The notes beneath the pieces are model-generated. The model had not been told where the DNA came from. It did not search any database and was given only the letters and a program-made list of their open reading frames with translations. Shown piece by piece: positions 10,196 through 19,862 of a stretch of DNA of 64,000 nt. The stretch is from Rhodoluna sp. (GTDB lineage: Bacteria > Actinomycetota > Actinomycetes > Actinomycetales > Microbacteriaceae), in the NCBI GenBank assembly GCA_024641985.1, contig JAHEBZ010000003.1, forward strand, positions 310,001 through 374,000. Direction: 5' to 3'. Within the stretch, counting starts at the first letter, position 1; every line of letters starts with the position of its first letter. The position numbers and the translations under genes are program-made.

Positions 10196-11071
10196 ATGTC
10201 GACCGAAAAGAAGCACGAACTTCTCATTGTCACGGGCATGTCTGGTGCCGGCCGATCAACCGTTGCCAACGCCCTCGAAGACCTCGGCTGGTATGTCGTA
10301 GACAACCTGCCACCGCAAATGCTTGGGCCAATCGCCGATCTTTTCAGTCTCGCAAAATCGCCTTTGCCCCGCCTGGCTGTGGTTATCGATGTTCGCGGTG
10401 GCGATTTCTTCAGCGAGCTTCATGAACATTTGGCTCAGCTTCGCACCCGCAGCATCAACTTGCGCCTTCTTTTTCTAGAGGCCACCGATGCCGCACTCGT
10501 AAAGCGTTTCGAGTCGGTTCGTCGACCACATCCGTTGCAGGCAAACGGAACCATCCTTGATGGTATTGGCGCAGAGCGTTTGCGACTGCTTAGCCTGCGA
10601 GAATCAGCCGACGTTGTAATCGACACCAGCGACCTAAACATTCACCAATTGTCAAACAAAATCAGCGATGGTTTCACGCTCGAACACTCAGAGCGGCTAC
10701 AGATCACAGTGATGAGCTTCGGTTTCAAATACGGGCTACCTTCTGATGCCGACTTGGTCGCCGACATGCGTTTTTTGCCGAACCCGTTTTGGCAGGAGAA
10801 CCTGCGCCCGTTCACAGGCGAAGACCCCGCGGTAAGCGACTTTGTGCTCAGTCAACCAGGAGCCGAAGAGTTTGTAACCAATTACTTGGAGGCCCTGAAG
10901 CCCGTACTCAGGGGCTATGTGCAAGAGAACAAGCGTTACGCAACCATCGCTATTGGTTGCACGGGTGGCAAACATCGATCGGTGGCTACGGCCAAACGAA
11001 TTGCCACAGAATTAGCCAAACTAAGCGATGTAGCCGTGAGCATCAAGCACCGCGATCTCGGCAAGGAATAG
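10196..11071 (+). CDS. rapZ: RNase adapter protein RapZ (YvcJ family)
   Basis: 291 residues, the usual length. A P-loop GMSGAGRST sits near residue 14, followed by the family's YVVDNLPP stretch, and the C-terminal block GCTGGKHRSV is highly conserved. RapZ binds nucleotides; in E. coli it directs RNase E to the small RNA GlmZ, but its role in Actinobacteria is less clear. The gene is next to whiA (9-base gap), a pairing conserved across Gram-positive bacteria. A strong AGGAGG Shine-Dalgarno precedes the ATG. Confidence 0.95.
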   Translation: MSTEKKHELLIVTGMSGAGRSTVANALEDLGWYVVDNLPPQMLGPIADLFSLAKSPLPRLAVVIDVRGGDFFSELHEHLAQLRTRSINLRLLFLEATDAALVKRFESVRRPHPLQANGTILDGIGAERLRLLSLRESADVVIDTSDLNIHQLSNKISDGFTLEHSERLQITVMSFGFKYGLPSDADLVADMRFLPNPFWQENLRPFTGEDPAVSDFVLSQPGAEEFVTNYLEALKPVLRGYVQENKRYATIAIGCTGGKHRSVATAKRIATELAKLSDVAVSIKHRDLGKE

Positions 11072-11080
11072 GGGAGAACC

Positions 11081-12058
11081 ATGGCACTAACCGCAGACCT
11101 CAAAGATGAGCTCGCACGTCTAGAACTAAATAAAAATTCCGTAAGAATGGCCGAGTTGGCAACAATTTTGCGGTTCTCAGGCGGCTTGCACCTAATCTCG
11201 GGGCGAGTTGCAGTTGAAGTTGAACTTGATACCGCTCAGCTTGCAAGACGAGTGCGAAAAGACCTTGTCGAACTGTTCGGCATCGATTCCGAGCTAGCCA
11301 TAATTTCACCTAGTGGAATTCGCCGCACCAGCCGCTATCAGGTTCGAGTAATCAAGCAGGGGGATGTGCTTGCGCGTCAGACGGGTTTGCTAGACCAACG
11401 TGGGCGGCCAGTTCGCGGCCTCCCAGCCCTGTTAGTTTCGGGTTCAATTCCCGAGGCTCAGGCGGTTTGGCGTGGAGCATTCTTGGCGCATGGTTCTTTG
11501 ACAGATCCAGGCAGGTCGGCAGCACTCGAAATTACTGCGCCGGGCAACGAAGCCGCTATGGCGTTGGTTGGAGTGGCCAGAAGGCTGGGAGTGCAGGCCA
11601 AGGCTCGTGAGGTTCGTGGCGTCTACCGAGTGGTGGTTCGCGAAGGCGAAGCAATTGCAACCATGCTCACCCAAATGGGCGCTCACACGCAGGTTTTGCG
11701 CTGGGAAGAGATGCGCCTCCGCCGCGAGGTTCGTGCAACAGCTAATCGCCTAGCCAACTTTGATGACGCCAATCTGAGAAGGTCGGCGCAGGCTGCCGTA
11801 GCCGCGGGTGCTCGCGTTGAACGAGCTCTCGAGATTTTGGGTGAAGACATTCCAGACCACCTTCGCTATGCGGGGCAACTGAGGCTTCAGCACAAGCAGG
11901 CAAGCCTCGACGAACTTGGTCACCTAGCCGACCCGGTGATGACCAAAGATGCAATAGCCGGTCGCATTCGCAGGCTGCTGGCAATGGCAGATAAAAAGGC
12001 TGAAGACCTCGGCATTCCGGCCACCGACGCCTTTTTAAGCGATGACTTAGAAGATTAA
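11081..12058 (+). CDS. whiA: DNA-binding protein WhiA
   Basis: 325 residues. The N-terminal half is the degenerate LAGLIDADG-like fold ([14 protein letters not shown] onward). The C-terminal third is the helix-turn-helix domain ([20 protein letters not shown]). In Streptomyces WhiA works with WhiB to control sporulation septation genes; in non-sporulating Gram-positives it affects cell division and chromosome segregation. GGGGAG precedes the ATG at a suitable distance, and the gene follows rapZ closely. No whiB is seen in the window. Confidence 0.96.
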   Translation: MALTADLKDELARLELNKNSVRMAELATILRFSGGLHLISGRVAVEVELDTAQLARRVRKDLVELFGIDSELAIISPSGIRRTSRYQVRVIKQGDVLARQTGLLDQRGRPVRGLPALLVSGSIPEAQAVWRGAFLAHGSLTDPGRSAALEITAPGNEAAMALVGVARRLGVQAKAREVRGVYRVVVREGEAIATMLTQMGAHTQVLRWEEMRLRREVRATANRLANFDDANLRRSAQAAVAAGARVERALEILGEDIPDHLRYAGQLRLQHKQASLDELGHLADPVMTKDAIAGRIRRLLAMADKKAEDLGIPATDAFLSDDLED

Positions 12059-12118
12059 ACTGGAATAAACCCGGCCGAATCTAAACTTTTATAAGCAAGA
12101 CAAAACTAGGAGCCCAAA

Positions 12119-12742
12119 ATGAGCAAATATGTTCTTCCAGAACTCAACTACGATTACGCAGCGCTCGAGCCAAGCATCTCGGCTCGCATCATGGAGCTGC
12201 ACCACTCGAAGCACCACGCCGCCTATGTTGCCGGCGCAAACGCCACACTTGATTTGTTAGAAGACGCTCGTTCAAAAAACGATTTCACCTGGGTTAACAA
12301 GTTGCAAAAAGACTTGGCCTTTCACCTAGCCGGCCACATCAACCACTCAATTTTCTGGAAGAACTTGGCGCCGGTCAACAGCGACCGCCCCGAGGGTGAA
12401 CTTGCCTCAGCGATCGAAGAATTCTTTGGCTCATTCGAAGCATTCCAGGCTCATTTCAACGCCAGCGCGATGGGCATCCAGGGTTCTGGCTGGTCATTCT
12501 TGGCCTGGGATGTTCTTGGTCAGCGCCTAATCATCGAGCAGCTTTACGACCAGCAGGGCAACATCGTTCCAACCAGCGTTCCACTGCTAATGCTCGACAT
12601 GTGGGAGCACGCTTTCTACCTCGACTACGTAAACGTCAAGGGCGACTATGTGAAGGCATTCTGGAACATCATCAACTGGGCAGATGTTCAGGCGCGTTTT
12701 GAGGCAGCACGCACTCAAACCCGCGGTCTACTGCTAGTCTGA
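12119..12742 (+). CDS. sodA: Superoxide dismutase, Fe/Mn type
   Basis: 207 residues, standard for cytoplasmic Fe/Mn superoxide dismutase. The metal ligands are visible: His in MELHHSKHHAAYV near residue 27, His in HLAGHINHSIFW near 80, and Asp and His in LDMWEHAFYLDYVN near 163-167. It converts superoxide to hydrogen peroxide and oxygen. Manganese versus iron cannot be settled from sequence alone, although Actinobacteria mostly use Mn. AGGAG precedes the ATG. It is probably monocistronic, with a hairpin before gapA. Confidence 0.96.
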   Translation: MSKYVLPELNYDYAALEPSISARIMELHHSKHHAAYVAGANATLDLLEDARSKNDFTWVNKLQKDLAFHLAGHINHSIFWKNLAPVNSDRPEGELASAIEEFFGSFEAFQAHFNASAMGIQGSGWSFLAWDVLGQRLIIEQLYDQQGNIVPTSVPLLMLDMWEHAFYLDYVNVKGDYVKAFWNIINWADVQARFEAARTQTRGLLLV

Positions 12743-12760
12743 TAGAAGTTTTTCCACCCA

Positions 12761-13841
<1,081 letters not shown>

Positions 13842-13877
13842 ACAGCTAGTCAGCTCAAACAAACGAAAAGGCAAAAA

Positions 13878-15080
13878 TTGCGCAAACTCTCCGACCTGCC
13901 AAACCTTGACGGAAAGCGGGTAGTTATCCGCTGCGACCTCAATGTTCCACTAGATGGAACCCGCATCACCGACGACGGTCGCATCGTGGCATCTGCTCCA
14001 ACCATCAAGTATCTGGTAGATCAAGGCGCCAAAGTTGTGGTTATTTCACACCTTGGCCGCCCAGAGGGTGCGCCTGATGCCAAATACTCGCTCGAGCCAG
14101 CCGCTAAGCGACTCGGCGAACTTCTAGGGCAGCCTGTGTTCTTCGCTACCGACACTGTTGGTAGCGAAGCACAGGGCGCCGTGAAAGCCCTTGCACGCGG
14201 CGGAGTGGTTGTTCTTGAGAACTTGCGATTCAACGCCGCCGAAACCAGCAAGGATGCCTCGGAGCGCGAAGCATTTGCAGCTAAATTGGCCGAATTTGGC
14301 GACTTCTTCGTTAGCGACGGCTTCGGTGTTGTGCACCGCAAACAGGCATCCGTGTTCGAGCTAGCTAAAGCGTTGCCTAGCGCGGTTGGTTTTCTTGTCG
14401 AAAAAGAGCTCGAGGTTGCACAACGCCTGACCACCAACCCAGAGCGCCCATACGCGGTTGTTCTTGGCGGGTCAAAGGTCTCTGACAAACTCGGCGTTAT
14501 CGATCACCTACTGCCAAACGTCAACAAGCTCTTGGTTGGCGGCGGAATGGTATTCACCTTCCTGGCTGCCCAGGGTTACAAAGTAGGTTCGAGCTTGCTT
14601 GAGGTAGATCAAATCGAAACTTGCAAAGAATATTTGGCTCGCGCCGAAAAATTGGGCGTCGAAGTAATCTTGCCAACCGACATCGTGGTGGCATCTAAGT
14701 TTGGTGCCGACGCAGAAGTTGCCGTTACATCGGCGCACGAAATTGAATCAAGCCCGTTTGGTGAAAAGGGTTTGGGTCTCGACATTGGCCCCGAATCTGC
14801 CGCGGCATTCGCAGCCGAAATTAAGGCTTCAAAAACTGTTTTCTGGAATGGCCCAATGGGCGTGTTCGAGATCGACAAATTTGCCGGCGGAACCCGTGCC
14901 GTGGCACAGGCGTTAACCGAAGTTGACGGGCTAAGTGTGGTTGGCGGCGGAGACTCTGCGGCAGCCGTACGCATTCTCGGTTTCGAAGACGACCAGTTTG
15001 GTCACATTTCTACCGGTGGTGGCGCAAGCCTCGAATACCTTGAGGGCAAAACACTGCCAGGGCTCGAAGTTCTTAACTAA
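13878..15080 (+). CDS. pgk: Phosphoglycerate kinase
   Basis: 400 residues, full length. It starts at a TTG at 13878 preceded six bases upstream by AAAAGG; the N-terminus then reads as the family expects (DGKRVVIRCDLNVP). The C-terminal ATP site ends in GGGDSAAAV and STGGGASLEYLEG. One of the usually invariant hinge segments reads SDGFGVVHRKQAS, a normal actinobacterial variant. It makes ATP from 1,3-bisphosphoglycerate in glycolysis. It lies 36 bases after gapA and before tpiA. Confidence 0.97.
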   Translation: MRKLSDLPNLDGKRVVIRCDLNVPLDGTRITDDGRIVASAPTIKYLVDQGAKVVVISHLGRPEGAPDAKYSLEPAAKRLGELLGQPVFFATDTVGSEAQGAVKALARGGVVVLENLRFNAAETSKDASEREAFAAKLAEFGDFFVSDGFGVVHRKQASVFELAKALPSAVGFLVEKELEVAQRLTTNPERPYAVVLGGSKVSDKLGVIDHLLPNVNKLLVGGGMVFTFLAAQGYKVGSSLLEVDQIETCKEYLARAEKLGVEVILPTDIVVASKFGADAEVAVTSAHEIESSPFGEKGLGLDIGPESAAAFAAEIKASKTVFWNGPMGVFEIDKFAGGTRAVAQALTEVDGLSVVGGGDSAAAVRILGFEDDQFGHISTGGGASLEYLEGKTLPGLEVLN

Positions 15081-15109
15081 TTTTTTCAACAAACCAAATG
15101 GAGGGCCAA

Positions 15110-15895
15110 ATGGCTAACCGCGTTCCACTTATCGCTGGCAACTGGAAGATGAACCTCGACCACCAGCAGGCAATCGCTCTGGTGCAGAAGCTTTCTTGGA
15201 CACTCACCGATGCTGGGCACGACTTTAAGTCGGCAGAAGTAGTCGTTTTTCCTCCGTTCACCGACCTTCGCACGGTGCAAACCCTGATCGACGCTGAAAA
15301 GCTCGAGCTTGGCCTCGGAGCACAAGACCTTTCTCAACACGACTCGGGCGCCTACACCGGCGATATTTCGGGCGCTTTCTTGGCTAAACTCGACGCAATA
15401 TATGTATTGATCGGTCACTCAGAGCGCCGTCAATACCACGCCGAGGATGACTCGGTGGTTCAAGCCAAGACAGCTGCCGCCTTCCGTCACGGGCTGACTC
15501 CGGTTATCTGTGTGGGCGAGACCCTCGAAGAACTTGAATCCGAGGGCCAGAGCGCTGTTCCGATTCGACAAACATTGGCAGCACTAGCAGGTCACGAAAA
15601 GCTATCGGAATTTGTGATTGCATACGAGCCGGTTTGGGCAATTGGCACCGGCAAGGTGGCTACCCCCGAAGAGGCTGCAACCGTTTGTGGCAAAATTCGT
15701 GAGGCTTTGGCAGCCAAATTTGGCGCCGAGACCGCCCAAGCGACTCGCATTCTTTATGGCGGTTCAGTCAAGGCTGCCAACGTTGCCGGGTTCTTGCGCA
15801 GCACCGAAGTCGACGGCGTGCTCGTTGGTGGCGCCAGCCTCGATGCCGAGGAGTTCAGCGGTATTGCGCGTTTCCAGAAGCACATCGCTCTATAA
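15110..15895 (+). CDS. tpiA: Triosephosphate isomerase
   Basis: 261 residues from the ATG at 15110. GGAGGG at 15100-15105 is ideally placed for that start; an earlier in-frame ATG at 15098 would put the ribosome site inside the coding region. Motifs: N and K of the substrate site in LIAGNWKMN, the His electrophile in IGHSERR, the catalytic Glu in AYEPVWAIGTG, and phosphate binding in YGGSVKAANV. It interconverts dihydroxyacetone phosphate and glyceraldehyde-3-phosphate. Third gene of the glycolytic operon. Confidence 0.97.
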   Translation: MANRVPLIAGNWKMNLDHQQAIALVQKLSWTLTDAGHDFKSAEVVVFPPFTDLRTVQTLIDAEKLELGLGAQDLSQHDSGAYTGDISGAFLAKLDAIYVLIGHSERRQYHAEDDSVVQAKTAAAFRHGLTPVICVGETLEELESEGQSAVPIRQTLAALAGHEKLSEFVIAYEPVWAIGTGKVATPEEAATVCGKIREALAAKFGAETAQATRILYGGSVKAANVAGFLRSTEVDGVLVGGASLDAEEFSGIARFQKHIAL

Positions 15896-15926
15896 TTTTT
15901 ATACTGCTATTACCTAAGGATTCTTC

Positions 15927-16178
15927 ATGGTCGCTCTATCAATCGCGCTCTATGTGTTGCTTGCCATCACTAGCCTGCTGCTAACTCTGCTAATTCTTTT
16001 GCACAAGAGCCGCGGTGGAGGCCTTTCAGATATGTTTGGTGGCGGCGTAAACACGACCCTGGGTTCTTCAGGCGTAGCCGAACGCAATCTCAACAGAATC
16101 ACCATCATTCTTGGTGTGGTTTGGGCCGTGGTCATCATCACACTCGGTTTGTTCACTCGCTTCAACTTATTGGGCTAA
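15927..16178 (+). CDS. secG: Preprotein translocase subunit SecG
   Basis: 83 residues with two membrane helices (about 4-24 and 55-77). They are joined by the SecG loop HKSRGGGLSDMFGGGV with its Gly-rich stretch. SecG is the small auxiliary subunit of the SecYEG export channel. It sits 31 bases after tpiA with AAGGA upstream of the ATG. The tpiA-secG order is conserved in Actinobacteria. Confidence 0.95.
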   Translation: MVALSIALYVLLAITSLLLTLLILLHKSRGGGLSDMFGGGVNTTLGSSGVAERNLNRITIILGVVWAVVIITLGLFTRFNLLG

Positions 16179-16181
16179 GCA

Positions 16182-16568
16182 ATGAGCAGCGGCGGTTCAG
16201 CAATTCGCGGTTCTCGCGTTGGCGCCGGGCCGATGGGCGAGTCAGATCGAGGCTTCAAGGCCGAGCGGGTCTATCGCGATTATTTTTGCTCGAATGGTCA
16301 CGAAACTAATAAGCAATTTTCGGCCCATCTAGAAGCCGAAGAAATCATGGCCGAAATCGATTGCCCCAACTGCGGTTTGCCGGCCGGTCTCGACAAAAAC
16401 AACCCACCGGTTGTCGCCAAGCACGAGCCCTACAAAACACACCTGGCCTATGTTAAAGAGCGTCGCACAGATGTTGAAGCCGTCGAATTGCTCGATGAGG
16501 CAGTTGCTGCCGTGCGCGATCGTCGAATTAAGGCAGCCGAGGCCGAAGCAGCTAAGCTAAACCGCTAG
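16182..16568 (+). CDS. rbpA: RNA polymerase-binding protein RbpA
   Basis: 128 residues, the length of actinobacterial RbpA. The core has a zinc-ribbon-like pair of sites (CSNGHE and CPNCGLPAG). A basic linker and C-terminal sigma-interacting helices follow (THLAYVKERRTDVEAVELLDEAV). RbpA binds the principal sigma factor and RNA polymerase and stabilises the open complex. It is found only in Actinobacteria, so it is strong evidence for the phylum. It starts three bases after the secG stop and ends at the bidirectional terminator. Confidence 0.95.
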   Translation: MSSGGSAIRGSRVGAGPMGESDRGFKAERVYRDYFCSNGHETNKQFSAHLEAEEIMAEIDCPNCGLPAGLDKNNPPVVAKHEPYKTHLAYVKERRTDVEAVELLDEAVAAVRDRRIKAAEAEAAKLNR

Positions 16569-16582
16569 TCGCAGTTTTAAAT

Positions 16583-16614
16583 AAAAAAAGAGACCCAAAT
16601 GGGTCTCTTTTTTT
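16583..16614. terminator. Bidirectional terminator between rbpA and pgl
   Basis: A perfect 14-bp inverted repeat (16583-16596 with 16601-16614) around loop AAAT, with an A-run on one side and a T-run on the other. It can stop transcription from both the rbpA (+) and pgl (-) sides, separating the glycolysis operon from the pentose phosphate operon. Confidence 0.93.
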
Positions 16615-16631
16615 ATTTTTGGTGGTTGCGC

Positions 16632-17357
16632 TCAGCAGCCCCAAACGCGATTGCCGGCGGTTTGATCAACAAACCAAACGGTTTTTTGAGTTCCATGCAC
16701 CCGACCCACAGGCAAAGACTGCGCAGAATCGCCAAAAGCAACTTCGACTGCCGCCTGCTTATCGGCGCCGGCAACTACAAACCAAACCTCATCGGCCGAA
16801 TTGACGGCCTCGTAGGTGAAGGTAAGCCTCAGTGGTGGGGGCTTGGGTGAGTTGTGCTCGGCAAACACTAGCAGCCCAGATTCAAGAGCCGGCTTTTCGG
16901 GGAACAGGCTGCAGATATGGCCGTCGGGGCCAACGCCACAAAAGACCACATCGAAATGCGGTCTTATTTGGTTCACGTGCAAGGCAAACGCGGCGGCTGC
17001 TTGATCTAGGTCTAGGCCTTCATCGCTTGCCGGAAACTCGTGAACCTTAGATTCATCAAGCTGGATTTTGCTTAGCAACGCCTTGCGAGCCTGGTTAGCG
17101 TTTCTATCTGGGCTGTCGGAATCAACAAAACGTTCGTCGCCCCACCAAAAATTGACTTTGGTGTAATCGATTTTGTCGCGGTCGGCGTGGTTTGCGAGTG
17201 CGGCAAGAGTGGCAATGCCAACGGTGCCACCGGTAAGCGCGATGTGAGCCTCAGATTTGAATTGAAGAACGGTCTCTAATTTGTCGATCAGAGCCGAGGC
17301 AGCGGCCTTTGCCACCGATTCAGCATCGGCAAATCGATTAACAATGGGCTGCGTCAT
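16632..17357 (-). CDS. pgl: 6-phosphogluconolactonase
   Basis: 241 residues. It has the family blocks ALTGGTVGIATL near the N-terminus, NFWWGDERFVDSDSPDRN in the middle and GVGPDGHICSLFP, the phosphate-binding and catalytic region. The enzyme hydrolyses 6-phosphogluconolactone to 6-phosphogluconate, the second oxidative step of the pentose phosphate pathway. Its ATG shares one base with the opcA stop. It is the last gene of the tkt-tal-pgi-zwf-opcA-pgl operon. Confidence 0.95.
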   Translation of the reverse strand: MTQPIVNRFADAESVAKAAASALIDKLETVLQFKSEAHIALTGGTVGIATLAALANHADRDKIDYTKVNFWWGDERFVDSDSPDRNANQARKALLSKIQLDESKVHEFPASDEGLDLDQAAAAFALHVNQIRPHFDVVFCGVGPDGHICSLFPEKPALESGLLVFAEHNSPKPPPLRLTFTYEAVNSADEVWFVVAGADKQAAVEVAFGDSAQSLPVGRVHGTQKTVWFVDQTAGNRVWGC

Positions 17358-18310
17358 TAGCGATCCTGAGTTAGAACCGGCTTGGCCGAGTGTGAACCGA
17401 AGGTTTTGATTACCTTGCCAAACAGGTCATCGGGGTCGAGACGACGAAGGTCTTCACTTAGGCAATCTCGCAAGCTGCGGCGCGGCAAAGATATTTCACG
17501 CGTTGGTTGCGTTGGTTGAATCAGCGTTGCAACGTCTGGAACATTGCGCACGATTTCGATGTCTCCAGATTTGCGCAAAATCTTTACACCGCGGATGCCG
17601 GCAACCTGCTTGCCTCGGTTGGTGCGAACCAGGGTGACACCAACCTTGAGTTTGAGCTCAAGCCAAGCCGCCAACAAATCGGTGCTTGGTGAATCGGTGG
17701 CACCAGTTACTTCTACTCCAACTACTGCGTCGAATGGTGGCTGGTCAAGAATTGCGGCTAATTGAGCGCGCCAAAGCGTGAGCCTTGTCCAGGCAAAATC
17801 GCTGTCGCCCGGTTGGTATGACGCTGCCAGTTGAACCAAGAAACCGTGTGGGTCTTGCTGGCTCGCCGCATCGGTGATTCTGCGAGTGGCAATGTGCCCG
17901 ACGGGCGAGTCTCCGACCACAGCAGGCGCCTTGTCTGGCCACCAAGCAACCACGGGGGCATCTGGAAGTAGCAAACCGGTTACTAGACTCTCTGGGTCGC
18001 TTGCAGCCTCGCCGTAAGCGCGAAGCACGATGACCTCTGATGCGCCCGCATCGCCGCCTACTCGAATTTGCGCATCGAGTTTGGCATCAGATGCAGCGGT
18101 GCCTTCGTCGTCGGCTACAACAATTACTCGACACGGGTGCTCTCGAGAGGCTTCGTTTGCCGCCTTGATGGCTGGTTCGATGCCCGCAAAATCGGTCTCA
18201 ATAATCAGAGTCAGCACGCGTCCAAGAGCAACGGCGCCGCCCTCTTCGCGAATCTGAACCAAGGCCTTTGAAACCTTGCTGATAGTGGTGTTTGGTAGGT
18301 CTTTGATCAC
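17357..18310 (-). CDS. opcA: Glucose-6-phosphate dehydrogenase assembly protein OpcA
   Basis: 317 residues from a GTG at 18310. This start is preferred because it forms a GTGA overlap with the zwf stop, has GGAGAA six bases upstream, and yields the family start VIKDLPNTT. The longer ATG version at 18322 would cover its own ribosome site. OpcA is required for full glucose-6-phosphate dehydrogenase activity in cyanobacteria and Actinobacteria. The WWPDKAP motif and the adjacent zwf support the call. Confidence 0.93.
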   Translation of the reverse strand: MIKDLPNTTISKVSKALVQIREEGGAVALGRVLTLIIETDFAGIEPAIKAANEASREHPCRVIVVADDEGTAASDAKLDAQIRVGGDAGASEVIVLRAYGEAASDPESLVTGLLLPDAPVVAWWPDKAPAVVGDSPVGHIATRRITDAASQQDPHGFLVQLAASYQPGDSDFAWTRLTLWRAQLAAILDQPPFDAVVGVEVTGATDSPSTDLLAAWLELKLKVGVTLVRTNRGKQVAGIRGVKILRKSGDIEIVRNVPDVATLIQPTQPTREISLPRRSLRDCLSEDLRRLDPDDLFGKVIKTFGSHSAKPVLTQDR

Positions 18311-19848
18311 GGAATTCTCCACTCACGGCCATCACGGGCAAGCATGTCATCGGCTGAGGTTGGCCCCCAGGTGCCTGGCTTATATTGCTCGGGCTGGCCC
18401 TGCGTCGCCCAAAAATCCTCGATTGGGTCAAGAATTTTCCACGATAGTTCTACCTCTTCGTGACGAGGGAAAAGCGGCGGGTCACCGAGTAGCACGTCAA
18501 GAATCAAACGCTCGTATGCCTCGGGGCTGGCTTCGGTGAACGCGTGACCATAGCCGAAGTCCATGGTTACATCGCGAACCTGCATGCCCACACCGGGAAC
18601 CTTTGAGCCAAAGCGAATGGTTACGCCTTCGTCTGGCTGCACACGAATCACTAGAGCATTTTGGCCGAGTGCACTTGTTTGGCTTTCGGCAAAGAGTTGC
18701 TGCGGTGCTCGTTTAAAAACGACTGCGATTTCGGTGACCCGGCGACCTAGGCGCTTGCCAGCGCGCAGATAAAAAGGCACTCCGGCCCATCTTCGAGTGT
18801 TGATGTCGAGGCGCATTGCGGCATAGGTTTCAGAAACAGATTCCGGGTTCATGCCGTCCTCATCCAAGAAACCGGTGACTTTTTCGCCGCCCTGCCAGCC
18901 GCCGGCGTATTGCCCGCGAGCAGTGTGCTTGCCTAAGTCTTTTGGCAACCTAACGGCCGACAAAACCTTTTCTTTTTCAGCGCGAAGATCGGCAGCATCG
19001 AACGACACCGGTTCTTCCATAGCTGTCAAGGCCAAGAGCTGCAAAAGGTGATTTTGAATTACATCGCGAGCCGCACCGATGCCGTCATAATAACCAGCAC
19101 GTCCGCCAACGCCGATGTCTTCGGCCATAGTGATCTGCACGTGGTCAATGTAGTTGGCGTTCCAAAGCGGTTCGAAAAGCTGATTTGCAAAGCGCAGCGC
19201 AAGAATGTTTTGAACCGTCTCTTTGCCCAAATAGTGATCGATGCGAAACACTGAGTCAGCCGGGAATACCGATTCGACTACCTCGTTCAACACCCGCGAT
19301 GATGCCAAGTCGTGACCGAAAGGCTTCTCGATGACAACGCGACGGAACTCATCTTGCGCCGGCGCTGCCAAACCGCTTCGCTTTAGTTGTTCACAAACTT
19401 GGGCGAAAGCCTTTGGCGGAATCGACAGGTAGAAAGCGTGATTACCGTTAGTGCCACGCTCTTTGTCGAGTGTCTCGATTGTGGTTTTGAGTCGGTCAAA
19501 GGCGGCGTCGTCATCAAATTCACCAGATACAAAGCGGATGCCAGTTGAAAGCTGCTCCCACACCTCTTCAGACCAAGGGGTGCGAGCATATTGCTGAACG
19601 GCCTCTTTAACGACCTTGCCAAAATCTTGATCAGCCCAATCGCGACGAGCAAAGCCAACCAAGGCAAAGCCGGGCGGCAACAAGCCACGGTTGGCTAGGT
19701 CATAAACGGCAGGCATCAACTTTTTGCGCGACAGGTCGCCGGTGACACCAAAGATAACTAACGAGCTCGGGCCTGCGATGCGGTTTAGACGACGATCATC
19801 TGGGTCGCGAAGCGGGTTGTTTCCCGGTCCGATTTTTGCTGGACTCAT
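18307..19848 (-). CDS. zwf: Glucose-6-phosphate 1-dehydrogenase
   Basis: 513 residues, full length. The N-terminal nucleotide-binding loop is IFGVTGDLSRKKL, the substrate and catalytic site is RIDHYLGKETVQN, and the C-terminal domain includes YLRAGKRLGRRVTEI. The enzyme oxidises glucose-6-phosphate to 6-phosphogluconolactone, making NADPH. AAGGAG lies ten bases before the ATG. It overlaps opcA by four bases (GTGA), consistent with 1:1 co-production of enzyme and assembly factor. Confidence 0.97.
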   Translation of the reverse strand: MSPAKIGPGNNPLRDPDDRRLNRIAGPSSLVIFGVTGDLSRKKLMPAVYDLANRGLLPPGFALVGFARRDWADQDFGKVVKEAVQQYARTPWSEEVWEQLSTGIRFVSGEFDDDAAFDRLKTTIETLDKERGTNGNHAFYLSIPPKAFAQVCEQLKRSGLAAPAQDEFRRVVIEKPFGHDLASSRVLNEVVESVFPADSVFRIDHYLGKETVQNILALRFANQLFEPLWNANYIDHVQITMAEDIGVGGRAGYYDGIGAARDVIQNHLLQLLALTAMEEPVSFDAADLRAEKEKVLSAVRLPKDLGKHTARGQYAGGWQGGEKVTGFLDEDGMNPESVSETYAAMRLDINTRRWAGVPFYLRAGKRLGRRVTEIAVVFKRAPQQLFAESQTSALGQNALVIRVQPDEGVTIRFGSKVPGVGMQVRDVTMDFGYGHAFTEASPEAYERLILDVLLGDPPLFPRHEEVELSWKILDPIEDFWATQGQPEQYKPGTWGPTSADDMLARDGREWRIP

Positions 19849-19862
19849 TAAAGAGTTTCTCC

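Noticed and set aside
14021-14488. 155-residue minus-strand frame opposite pgk
   Set aside because: A codon-bias shadow of a highly expressed gene. No motif or ribosome site.
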